Source of the DNA: Bacillota bacterium
GTDB taxonomy: Bacteria > Bacillota > Clostridia > Lachnospirales > Lachnospiraceae
Length of the DNA stretch: 64,000 nt
Direction: 5' to 3'
NCBI GenBank assembly: GCA_023411555.1
Contig: JAEYOQ010000057.1
Location: 1-64,000, forward strand
Made by a program: the position numbers and the translations under genes. Below, piece by piece: positions 43,942-52,019 of the stretch; positions within the stretch are counted from its first letter, which is position 1; each line of letters begins with the position of its first letter. The notes below the pieces were generated by a model that searched no databases, was not told the origin of the DNA, and saw nothing but the letters and a program-made list of their open reading frames with translations.

Positions 43942-45519
43942 ATGTCACAGATTATTGTAAATGATTTAACCTTTAGCTATGATACCAGCCATGAGAATGT
44001 TTTTGAGCATGTCAGCTTTATGATTGATACGGATTGGAGACTTGGCTTCATTGGCAGAAATGGAAGGGGAAAGACTACCTTTCTTAATCTGCTGCTTGGT
44101 AGATATGAATATAAAGGAACGATAACAGCCGCAGTCGATTTCAGTTATTTCCCCTTTGAGGTTAAGGATATGACCTTGAATACCCGAACTGTGATCAAAG
44201 ATACGATAGCCCCCTATACCCTGTGGGAGAAGGAGATGGAGAACTGCCTATCCGCAGAGAGTGATGAAACACAGCTGGAGACTTATGGAAAGCTTTTAGA
44301 GTTGTATCAAGCTCATAACGGATATATGATTGATGACATGCTTGAGAAGGAGTTAAGCAAGCTTCAAGTCGGTGAAGAGGTCCTCGATAGACCCTTTGAG
44401 ACACTAAGCTTTGGAGAGAGAACAAAGGTAATGCTGGCAGCCCTGTTCCTAAAGGAAAATAATTTCCTGCTGATCGATGAGCCGACCAATCACCTGGATA
44501 GGGAGGGGAGACAGATTCTGGCAGAGTATCTTCAGACTAAGAAGGGCTTTATTCTTGTGTCCCATGACCGAAGCTTTCTGGATCAGTGTATCGATCATGT
44601 ATTAAGCATCAACAGAGCCAATATTGAGATTCAAAAGGGAACTTATTCTTCCTGGTATCTGAATAAGGAACGACAGGATAATTACGAGCTGGAGAAGAAT
44701 GAGCAATTGAAAAAGGATATTGTAGCATTGTCCGAGGCGGCCCAAAGAGCAAAGGGGTGGTCAGATCAGATTGAGGCATCGAGGATAGGTACTCATCCGG
44801 CTGATCGAGGAGCAATCGGGCATAAATCGGCGAAGATGATGAAGCGGGCTAAGTCAATCGAGAACCGTAAGCTGGAGGCTATTGATGAGAAAAAAAGCTT
44901 ACTAAAAAATGTCGAGAAGGCAGACGCTTTGAAAATTAATACCTTGGATTTCCGTGGAAGACGATTGATGGAAGCAGAGGAATTAAACCTATTCTATGAA
45001 GACCATATGATAGCACAAAATATTAATTTTCACTTACAAAAAGGGGATCGTCTAGCAATTCGAGGTCGAAACGGCTCGGGAAAGACTACTCTACTAAAGC
45101 TATTGCTTGGTGAAAGGATAGACTATTCTGGCCGTTACTATGTAGCACCCGGACTGAAGGTATCCTACGTATCACAGGATACCTCTTATCTAAAGGGAAA
45201 TCTTAAGGATTTTGCTGTCAACTACGGTTTGGATGAGACGATATTTAAGACGGTACTTCGCCAGTTAGACTTCTCAAGAACTCAATTTGAAAAGGACATC
45301 AGTGAATTCAGCGGTGGTCAGAAGAAAAAGGTCCTACTAGCAAAAAGTTTGGCTGAACCAGCTCATGTATTCGTATGGGATGAACCACTTAACTTTGTGG
45401 ATGTATTCTCAAGAATTCAGATAGAGGAGCTTATTCTTAAGCATCAGCCTACTCTTGTCTTTGTAGAGCATGACCATATGTTTAGCGATAGAATAGCAAC
45501 TGATTTAGTAGAAATGTAG
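43942..45519 (+). CDS. ABC-F ribosomal protection protein (Lsa/CplR-like)
   Basis: The 525-residue cytoplasmic protein has two ABC domains without membrane segments: Walker A GRNGRGKTT and GRNGSGKTT, signatures LSFGERTKV and FSGGQKKKV, Walker B IDEPTNHLD and WDEPLNFVD. The interdomain linker with RAKGWSDQIE, GAIGHKSAKMMKRAKS and the Lsa-type WDEPLNFVDVF place it nearest to Lsa/CplR-type ABC-F proteins, which dislodge lincosamides, streptogramin A and pleuromutilins from the ribosome. The structured leader with a uORF agrees with drug-inducible expression. Resistance is inferred from the family, not shown. Confidence 0.83.
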   Translation: MSQIIVNDLTFSYDTSHENVFEHVSFMIDTDWRLGFIGRNGRGKTTFLNLLLGRYEYKGTITAAVDFSYFPFEVKDMTLNTRTVIKDTIAPYTLWEKEMENCLSAESDETQLETYGKLLELYQAHNGYMIDDMLEKELSKLQVGEEVLDRPFETLSFGERTKVMLAALFLKENNFLLIDEPTNHLDREGRQILAEYLQTKKGFILVSHDRSFLDQCIDHVLSINRANIEIQKGTYSSWYLNKERQDNYELEKNEQLKKDIVALSEAAQRAKGWSDQIEASRIGTHPADRGAIGHKSAKMMKRAKSIENRKLEAIDEKKSLLKNVEKADALKINTLDFRGRRLMEAEELNLFYEDHMIAQNINFHLQKGDRLAIRGRNGSGKTTLLKLLLGERIDYSGRYYVAPGLKVSYVSQDTSYLKGNLKDFAVNYGLDETIFKTVLRQLDFSRTQFEKDISEFSGGQKKKVLLAKSLAEPAHVFVWDEPLNFVDVFSRIQIEELILKHQPTLVFVEHDHMFSDRIATDLVEM

Positions 45520-45628
45520 GAGATATAGGAGAAAAGAAAATTAATAAAGTAAAAAAAACACCCTATATGTGTCACTTAATGCTATACTTAAATTAATAAA
45601 AGTTTATTTGAAAGAGAACAGTACTGCT

Positions 45629-46318
45629 ATGAAACGAATTCGTATCAATAAGTGGATCATAAGAGTCTTTATAGTAATCCTTTGTAGTGGCCTACTGGGA
45701 GGCGGGCTTCTGATTTTGCTGAATCATCATGTTAAAGAATCAGTGAGAGAACATATCCTTACGCCGGAAGAGGCTGTAGATTTAAAGGATGTAGATTGTA
45801 TTCTTATATTGGGGGCCGGTATCTGGAGCAATAACCGACCAAGTGCAATGCTTGAGGATCGACTGATGGAAGGAATTAATTTATATCAAAAAGGGGTTAG
45901 TAACCGACTATTGATGAGTGGAGATCATGGTCGCCTAGAGTATGATGAGGTTAATGTTATGAAAGATTTTGCATCAGATGCAGGCATTCCCACATCGGAT
46001 ATCTTCATGGATCATGCCGGTTTCTCTACCTATGAAAGCATATATCGTGCTAGAGATATCTTTGAAGCAGATAAGCTTATTATTGTGACTCAGGGATATC
46101 ATCTCTATCGGGCATTATATATTGCAGACCGTCTAGGGATCGAAGCTTATGGAGTTGCCTCCGATCCACGGGTATATGCAGGTCAGAATTACCGAGAGCT
46201 TCGGGAGCTTCTGGCAAGAGTTAAGGATTATTTCTATTGTCTAATCCAACCGGAGCCAACCTATCTGGGGGACTCCATTCCAGTGAGCGGTAACGGTGAT
46301 TTAACAAATGACAAATAA
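45629..46318 (+). CDS. DUF218 (SanA/YdcF-like) membrane-anchored protein
   Basis: From an ATG at 45629 the 229-residue protein has one N-terminal helix (about 9-30) and a DUF218 domain with DCILILGAGIWSNNRPSAML, LMSGDHG, STYESIYRARDI and VTQGYHLYRALY. The reading frame extends upstream to a GTG at 45569; neither start has a strong ribosome site. SanA-type proteins affect envelope permeability to vancomycin in Gram-negatives; the role in Clostridia is unknown. It lies 110 bp after the ABC-F gene and may be read from it. Confidence 0.75.
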   Translation: MKRIRINKWIIRVFIVILCSGLLGGGLLILLNHHVKESVREHILTPEEAVDLKDVDCILILGAGIWSNNRPSAMLEDRLMEGINLYQKGVSNRLLMSGDHGRLEYDEVNVMKDFASDAGIPTSDIFMDHAGFSTYESIYRARDIFEADKLIIVTQGYHLYRALYIADRLGIEAYGVASDPRVYAGQNYRELRELLARVKDYFYCLIQPEPTYLGDSIPVSGNGDLTNDK

Positions 46319-46351
46319 GTTGTCGAGGATAACATTTAGGAGGATAATATT

Positions 46352-46535
46352 ATGGAGAATTCAGTATTATTAGTAGTTGATGTTCAGAACGGTCTGATTA
46401 AGAATCATCCCTACAATGAATTACAGGCTATCACAAACATTCGAAGACTCCTAGGTGTTGCCAGAGAACAAGGTTTGGAACAATCGTTTTGCTAAAGTAC
46501 TTTCTGTCGAGGAAGTCATTGCATTATTTGAGTAA
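46352..46535 (+). pseudogene. Isochorismatase-family hydrolase remnant
   Basis: A good AGGAGGA site precedes an ORF starting MENSVLLVVDVQNGLI, the classic isochorismatase/cysteine hydrolase N-terminus with the catalytic Asp. After 47 codons it stops at 46495. In the +2 frame the sequence continues as WNNRFAKVLSVEEVIALFE, which resembles the usual C-terminus of the family. The roughly 120 central residues are absent, so this is a gene with an internal deletion. Confidence 0.75.
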
Positions 46536-46667
46536 ACTTTCAAAGAATAAATTCATGTACTTCGGACATGCTAAAGTCATATATAAGCAGTAGACAAAGG
46601 ATAGAGCTTATAAGTGTTGTCTTTAAATGGTAATAAATACTATGGTCATAAATTCTGATTGCACATT

Positions 46668-46698
46668 TTGACAAATAGGTTCATAATATACTTATAAT
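46668..46698 (+). promoter_or_regulatory. Possible promoter of the 76-aa gene
   Basis: TTGACA (46668-46673) and TATAAT (46693-46698) with a long 19-bp spacer. 46536-46667 shows nothing else. Confidence 0.4.
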
Positions 46699-46797
46699 AA
46701 AATTTACCATTCGTACAGCAATCCGGAAATATCATGCAATATGTAGTAGTAAACAGCAACTGCAATCAAAATGCTAATGATTAGGAGATGTGATACG

Positions 46798-47028
46798 ATG
46801 AAACAATGGAGGATATTGTTGTCATTGGAATTTGAATGGAGAATGTTTAAGCTTTATCGTAAGTTGGTTAATTGGTTGGTTAAGAGAGGGATTAAGTTAT
46901 CCTCACCTATTTTATGCCTGGTCAACAATATGCTTGATAACTATGGTGTATCACTGGCAGAACACAGAAGAAGGTATGAAAGCCTGACTGGAGAGATAAT
47001 CCGGTATTACAAGAGGGATGAGTTTTAA
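46798..47028 (+). CDS. Small basic protein of unknown function (76 aa)
   Basis: From the ATG at 46798 (AGGAG 9 nt upstream; the frame extends to 46771) the product begins MKQWRILLSLEFEWRMFKLYRKL. It is rich in Arg, Lys and Trp and probably helical, perhaps membrane-associated. It resembles no family that I can name. It has its own promoter-like region and a strong terminator, which supports a real gene. Confidence 0.6.
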   Translation: MKQWRILLSLEFEWRMFKLYRKLVNWLVKRGIKLSSPILCLVNNMLDNYGVSLAEHRRRYESLTGEIIRYYKRDEF

Positions 47029-47064
47029 CGCTTGTTCCGCATCATAGAACAATTATTAAAGAAA

Positions 47065-47135
47065 AACTACCTGTCCAGTTTTAGTATGGATCTACATGAC
47101 GTAGATTACTAAGAACTGAACAGGTAGTTGTGTTT
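47065..47135. terminator. Long terminator stem-loop
   Basis: AACTACCTGT pairs with ACAGGTAGTT, continuing through CAGTT/AACTG and an inner TCTAC/GTAGA hairpin, followed by GTTTTTA on the + strand. Confidence 0.75.
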
Positions 47136-47186
47136 TTATATACATGTCTTACCTCGTATATGGAAGAATAAAATCACGTAACAAGA

Positions 47187-47309
47187 TTAGTTCTTCTTTG
47201 TCTTCTTTACAATTTCTGGCTCCGGCATAATCGGCTTTAAGGAAGGTAATACACCAGTATCTGCCTTTTTCTTCTTCTTTACCTCTTTCTTAATATCTCT
47301 ATTAGCCAT
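47187..47309 (-). CDS. Lys-rich 40-residue protein
   Basis: The minus strand encodes MANRDIKKEVKKKKKADTG, then a Pro-rich middle and a KKTKKN terminus, 40 residues. GGGGTGAT lies before the ATG. The N-terminus is strongly basic (10 of the first 16 residues are Lys/Arg or acidic). It is too short for ordinary gene finders. The function is unknown; nucleic-acid binding is possible. Confidence 0.6.
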   Translation of the reverse strand: MANRDIKKEVKKKKKADTGVLPSLKPIMPEPEIVKKTKKN

Positions 47310-47460
47310 TAATATCACCCCTTATATAATATTCAAATAATTAATACAGTATAAAGGAAAGCGCATCAGGCTTACTTTATTTACATGTATTATAATCAAT
47401 ATATATTATAATAAGTTAAGTTGATTTAGTCCAGAGAAATTTTATCATAAATCATAGTCT

Positions 47461-47495
47461 TCCAAGTTTGTGCCTGCATCTTCCTCGGCACAAAC
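47461..47495 (+). repeat. Dispersed 35-nt hairpin element, copy 2
   Basis: It is identical to copy 1 (30246-30280) except one G-to-A change in the loop. It lies about 115 bp before the activase gene. Confidence 0.75.
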
Positions 47496-47609
47496 GAATG
47501 CATTGGGCAGACATATATTAATAAAGAATCTTTCAATATCTTTTGCATGGATTTTCTCATACCGTCCATAATACATAGGTAAGAAACAGGATGCTAGGAG
47601 AAGACAGGT

Positions 47610-50600
47610 ATGAGAAAATGTAAGCTTGGAATAGATATTGGTTCTACAACGATAAAACTGGCTTTGCTCGATGACGATAATCAATTGATCTATAGCGATT
47701 ATCGGAGGCATCGATCGGACATCAGGACGACACTAAGACAGCTGATGAAGGAATGCTATGGAAGAATCGGTGATATACCAATATACGCCTGCGTGACCGG
47801 TTCCGGTGGCTTGTCCGTATCAAAATGGTTAAATCTCAGTTTTGTACAGGAGGTTATTGCCTGTAGTAAGGCAGTTCAAACATATATCCCTGAGACCGAT
47901 GTGGCAATTGAGCTGGGTGGAGAGGATGCTAAGATTACTTATTTCAGTAGTGGAATAGAGCAAAGAATGAACGGGAGCTGTGCCGGTGGAACCGGAGCCT
48001 TTATTGATCAGATGGCGGTCTTATTGGATACCGATGCCCTGGGATTGAACGACTATGCTGTTAAGCATAGTATGATTTATCCCATAGCATCCCGGTGTGG
48101 GGTGTTTGCCAAGACGGATGTACAGCCACTTATCAATGACGGAGTCCGTAAGGAGGATATTGCTGCCTCCATATTACAAGCAGTGGTAAACCAGACCATC
48201 GGAGGTCTTGCCTGTGGAAAGCCAATTCGAGGAAAGGTTGCATTTCTCGGTGGTCCACTCTACTTTCTGTCTCAGCTTCGGGATCGATTTTGTGACAGTC
48301 TTAAGTTGGAGCAAAGTCAGGCGATATCACCGGAGAACTCCCATTTCTATGTTGCTATAGGAGCAGCCCTTTCTACAGCTAAGGAGAAGGAGTTGGACTT
48401 AAGTCACTTGGTGAAACGCGTCGACCAAATATCGGAGGAGACAAAGGATGAGATGAAATTCCTGGAACCGTTATTTACTGATACAAAGCAGTATGAGGGT
48501 TTTTTATCTCGTCACAACCTAGCGCAGGTGGAGAAGGAGAACCTATGTGAATATACCGGAAATGCTTATCTAGGCATTGATGCAGGCTCGACCACCACGA
48601 AGGTGGCGGTGATCGGAGAGAGGGGGCAGCTATTATACTCCCATTATTGCAGTAATGAGGGGGAACCCCTTAAGAAGTTGCTTCCGATTTTACTTGAATT
48701 ATATGATAATCTTCCAGCCGGGGTTCAGCTTAGAAAATGTGCGGTGACGGGTTACGGAGAAGCATTGATAAAGGCAGCTCTGCACGCAGATATCGGGGAG
48801 ATTGAGACGATTGCACATTATAAAGCAGCCAAGCATTTTCTGCCGGAGGTGGATTTTATTATTGATATCGGTGGACAGGATATGAAGTGCTTAAAGATTA
48901 AGAACGGAACCATCGATAGTATCTTATTGAATGAAGCTTGCTCCTCCGGCTGCGGGTCCTTCTTAGAGGGATTTGCAAAGTCATTGGATATGACCATCGA
49001 GCAATTTGCCAAGGAAGCACTCTATGCAAGAACACCGGTGGATCTGGGAACAAAATGTACCGTCTTTATGAATTCCAAAGTGAAGCAGGCACAAAAGGAA
49101 GGGGCAAGCCTGGCTGATCTTTCAGCGGGGTTATCCTATTCTGTTATTAAGAATGCCCTATTCAAGGTGATTAAGGTACGAACGGAGAAGGATTTGGGCA
49201 CGAAAATCCTTGTCCAGGGAGGTACCTTCTATAACGATGCTGTTCTGCGCTGCTTTGAATTGATTACGGGAAGAGAGGTAATCAGACCGGATATAGCCGG
49301 AATTATGGGAGCTTATGGTGCGGCATTAATCGCTAAGGAGAGATATGTGGAGGGAGAGGAGACCACTCTGTTACCCAGAGCCGCTCTGGATGAGTTCACG
49401 ATGCAATCAGATAATCGACGCTGTGATAAGTGTACAAACCATTGCCTCCTAACCATTAATACCTTTCGGGACGGTGGGAGCTTTTTAGCAGGCAATCGGT
49501 GCGAACGGGGGGCCGGTATAGAACAGAATTCATCAGAACAGCTGCCGAATCTGTATGACTATAAGTATAACAGAACCTTTTCCTATGAGCCCCTTTCATT
49601 AGAGAGAGCTTACCGGGGAGTAATAGGAATTCCAAGGGTACTGAATCAGTTTGAGAATTATCCCTTCTGGTTTACCTTTTTTACCCATCTGGGTTTTCGA
49701 GTCATTCTTTCAAGCCCATCCTCAAAGAGGCTATACGAAAAAGGGCTGGAAACAATACCCTCTGAATCTGCCTGTTATCCGGCAAAGCTTTGTCATGGTC
49801 ATATCATTAATCTGATCGAAAAAGGTATTGATACGATTTTCTATCCTTCCGTAGTATATGAGAAGAAGGAATATCAGGAAGCCAGTAATCATTATAACTG
49901 TCCAATCGTGATTTCGTATTCAGAGGTAGTACGTTGCAATATTGATGAATTGAAGGAACGAAATATCAGGCTGATGAATCCCTTTTTATCACTAGACAAC
50001 TCGGAGAAGTTGGTCGATCGAATGCTGGAGGTGCTCGAGAGCTATCAGGTCACAAGAGGAGAGGTAAAGCAAGCGGTACAAGCTGCTTGTAAGGAACGGG
50101 AGCAGTATAAAAGAGATATTCAAAGGAAAGGGGAAGAGACCTTAAGCTTCCTTAGAAAATACAACAAGAAGGGGATTGTATTGTGTGGTAAGCCCTATCA
50201 TGTGGATCCTGAGATTAATCATGGGATTGCGAAACTGATACAGTCCTATGGCATGGCTGTATTGACTGAGGACAGTATCGCTCATTTGTCGACCCTACAG
50301 AACAAGCTTCGTGTCGTGGACCAATGGGTATATAATTCCAGATTATATCGGGCTGCCTCACTGGTTGCTTCAGAGCCCTGCCTTGAGATGATCCAGCTGA
50401 ATTCCTTTGGATGCGGCCTAGATGCGGTAACCTCGGATCAGATTTCAGAAATACTGGAGGCAGGTGGTAAGCTGTATACTATGTTGAAAATCGACGAAGG
50501 CAATAATCTCGGTGCAGCAAAGATTAGAATACGGTCTCTAAAGGCTGCGGTGGAAGAGCGGGATAAGCTAAGCCATAGGCTTCTGCCAATGACGGAGGAT

Positions 50601-51845
50601 GATAAGAGACCTATATTCACCAAGAAGATGAAGCAGGTACACACGATTCTAGCACCACAGATGGCACCAATCCATTTTGACTTGGTACAGGCTGCGGCAA
50701 GGGCCTGCGGCTATCAGATGGAGGTATTGCCTGCCAACGATAAGACAGCTGTGGACGAAGGACTGAAATATGTGAATAATGATGCCTGTTATCCGGCGGT
50801 TCTTATGATTGGTCAGATCGTTCAGGCGTTGAAGTCAGGAAAGTATGATGTGAATAATACATCGGTTATTATTACACAGAGCGGAGGTGGCTGCAGAGCC
50901 ACTAATTATATCGCATTCTTGAAGCTTGGACTGAAACAAGCAGGCTTTTCAAGTGTTCCTGTGATTTCCCTTAATACGCTTGGTCTGGACAAGCAGCCGG
51001 GCTTTAAACTATCCGTCGGTTTGATCAATCGATGTATCAGGGCAATCGTATATGGTGACCTGTTTATGCGGTTAATGAATCATACCAGACCCTACGAATG
51101 CTTTCCGGGATCTACAGAGGTGCTTTATGAGAGATGGATGAAGAAAGCCAAGCAGAATCTGATAAAGGGTAGCAGAAGAGAGTTTCAGGAGAATATCAGA
51201 GGAATTGTACAAGATTTTGATAACCTAGCGGTCGTAAATGTACTAAAGCCAAGAGTCGGTGTCGTAGGTGAAATACTACTGAAATACCATCCTACAGCCA
51301 ATAATGATATTGTGACGATTATTGAACAAGGAGGAGCAGAGGCTGTTGTACCTGATCTTATGGATTATTTCTTATATTCTACTTTTAATTCGCGCTTCCG
51401 ATTCCGATATCTGGCCGGGTCGAAACTGAATAGTCGTGTCAGTGATATCGCACGAGCTTATATTGAGAGTTACCGAAATATTGTGCTGGAGGAGCTTGCA
51501 AAGAGCAAGCACTTTTTGACACCGACTCCAATTGAGGAATTAGCACACATGGCCTCTTCTGTGCTTTCACTGGGTAATCAGACTGGAGAAGGATGGCTGG
51601 TGACTGCCGAAATGATGGAATTCTTAGAGCAGGGAACCAAGAATATCTTATGTATTCAGCCTATGGCATGCCTACCTAATCATATCACCGGCAAGGGTAT
51701 GATTAAGCCTTTAAAAGAACGCTTCCCACAGGCGAATATAATGCCAATTGATTATGATCCGGGAATATCGAGTGTTAATCAATTAAACCGTATAAAGCTT
51801 ATGCTGTCAGTTGCTTTAAAGGAGTTCACAGCTGAAGAGCGCTGA
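47610..51845 (+). CDS. Large 2-hydroxyacyl-CoA dehydratase activase-related protein
   Basis: The 1411-residue protein has two HgdC/BadF-type ASKHA ATPase domains (1-265 and about 315-590). Each keeps the activase [4Fe-4S] cysteines: NGSCAGGTGAF with SRCGVFAKTD, and NEACSSGCGSF with GTKCTVFMNS. A CDKCTNHC motif (about 604-611) links to a long region with DUF2229/HgdB-like cysteine segments (near 719, 933, 1057, 1093 and 1351). Such fusions are thought to deliver ATP-driven low-potential electrons to a bound or separate Fe-S dehydratase or double-cubane-like partner. No hgdAB or CoA-transferase gene is adjacent. The reaction is unknown. Confidence 0.82.
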   Translation: MRKCKLGIDIGSTTIKLALLDDDNQLIYSDYRRHRSDIRTTLRQLMKECYGRIGDIPIYACVTGSGGLSVSKWLNLSFVQEVIACSKAVQTYIPETDVAIELGGEDAKITYFSSGIEQRMNGSCAGGTGAFIDQMAVLLDTDALGLNDYAVKHSMIYPIASRCGVFAKTDVQPLINDGVRKEDIAASILQAVVNQTIGGLACGKPIRGKVAFLGGPLYFLSQLRDRFCDSLKLEQSQAISPENSHFYVAIGAALSTAKEKELDLSHLVKRVDQISEETKDEMKFLEPLFTDTKQYEGFLSRHNLAQVEKENLCEYTGNAYLGIDAGSTTTKVAVIGERGQLLYSHYCSNEGEPLKKLLPILLELYDNLPAGVQLRKCAVTGYGEALIKAALHADIGEIETIAHYKAAKHFLPEVDFIIDIGGQDMKCLKIKNGTIDSILLNEACSSGCGSFLEGFAKSLDMTIEQFAKEALYARTPVDLGTKCTVFMNSKVKQAQKEGASLADLSAGLSYSVIKNALFKVIKVRTEKDLGTKILVQGGTFYNDAVLRCFELITGREVIRPDIAGIMGAYGAALIAKERYVEGEETTLLPRAALDEFTMQSDNRRCDKCTNHCLLTINTFRDGGSFLAGNRCERGAGIEQNSSEQLPNLYDYKYNRTFSYEPLSLERAYRGVIGIPRVLNQFENYPFWFTFFTHLGFRVILSSPSSKRLYEKGLETIPSESACYPAKLCHGHIINLIEKGIDTIFYPSVVYEKKEYQEASNHYNCPIVISYSEVVRCNIDELKERNIRLMNPFLSLDNSEKLVDRMLEVLESYQVTRGEVKQAVQAACKEREQYKRDIQRKGEETLSFLRKYNKKGIVLCGKPYHVDPEINHGIAKLIQSYGMAVLTEDSIAHLSTLQNKLRVVDQWVYNSRLYRAASLVASEPCLEMIQLNSFGCGLDAVTSDQISEILEAGGKLYTMLKIDEGNNLGAAKIRIRSLKAAVEERDKLSHRLLPMTEDDKRPIFTKKMKQVHTILAPQMAPIHFDLVQAAARACGYQMEVLPANDKTAVDEGLKYVNNDACYPAVLMIGQIVQALKSGKYDVNNTSVIITQSGGGCRATNYIAFLKLGLKQAGFSSVPVISLNTLGLDKQPGFKLSVGLINRCIRAIVYGDLFMRLMNHTRPYECFPGSTEVLYERWMKKAKQNLIKGSRREFQENIRGIVQDFDNLAVVNVLKPRVGVVGEILLKYHPTANNDIVTIIEQGGAEAVVPDLMDYFLYSTFNSRFRFRYLAGSKLNSRVSDIARAYIESYRNIVLEELAKSKHFLTPTPIEELAHMASSVLSLGNQTGEGWLVTAEMMEFLEQGTKNILCIQPMACLPNHITGKGMIKPLKERFPQANIMPIDYDPGISSVNQLNRIKLMLSVALKEFTAEER

Positions 51846-51861
51846 TCATAACGTAATAAAT

Positions 51862-51898
51862 AAGTGCATCCACGTGTTTTCTATCGATGGATGCACTT
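51862..51898. terminator. Stem-loop after the activase gene
   Basis: AAGTGCATCCA (51862-51872) pairs perfectly with TGGATGCACTT (51888-51898), 15-nt loop; only a weak T-tract follows. Confidence 0.55.
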
Positions 51899-51926
51899 CA
51901 TCCATTTAATCATCTGCTTTACTTTA

Positions 51927-51955
51927 TTGACGAGGGGGGAGTGAAGTGCTAAAAT
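51927..51955 (+). promoter_or_regulatory. Promoter of the ABC exporter operon
   Basis: TTGACG (51927-51932) and TGC-TAAAAT (extended -10, 51950-51955), 17-bp spacer. A hairpin (GCTTTC/GAAAGC, about 51965-52000) follows in the leader. Confidence 0.6.
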
Positions 51956-52019
51956 AATTGTTGTGCTTTCCGGTTGCACATATTTGGCAAACCGAAAGCT
52001 GATACAGGAGGAAGTTGCT

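Noticed and set aside
47445..47711. 88-codon minus-strand frame overlapping the 5' end of the activase gene
   Set aside because: It has no ribosome binding site and overlaps the start of a strong gene. Its C-terminus (VCAEEDAGTNLE) is explained by the repeated hairpin; I report the repeat instead.
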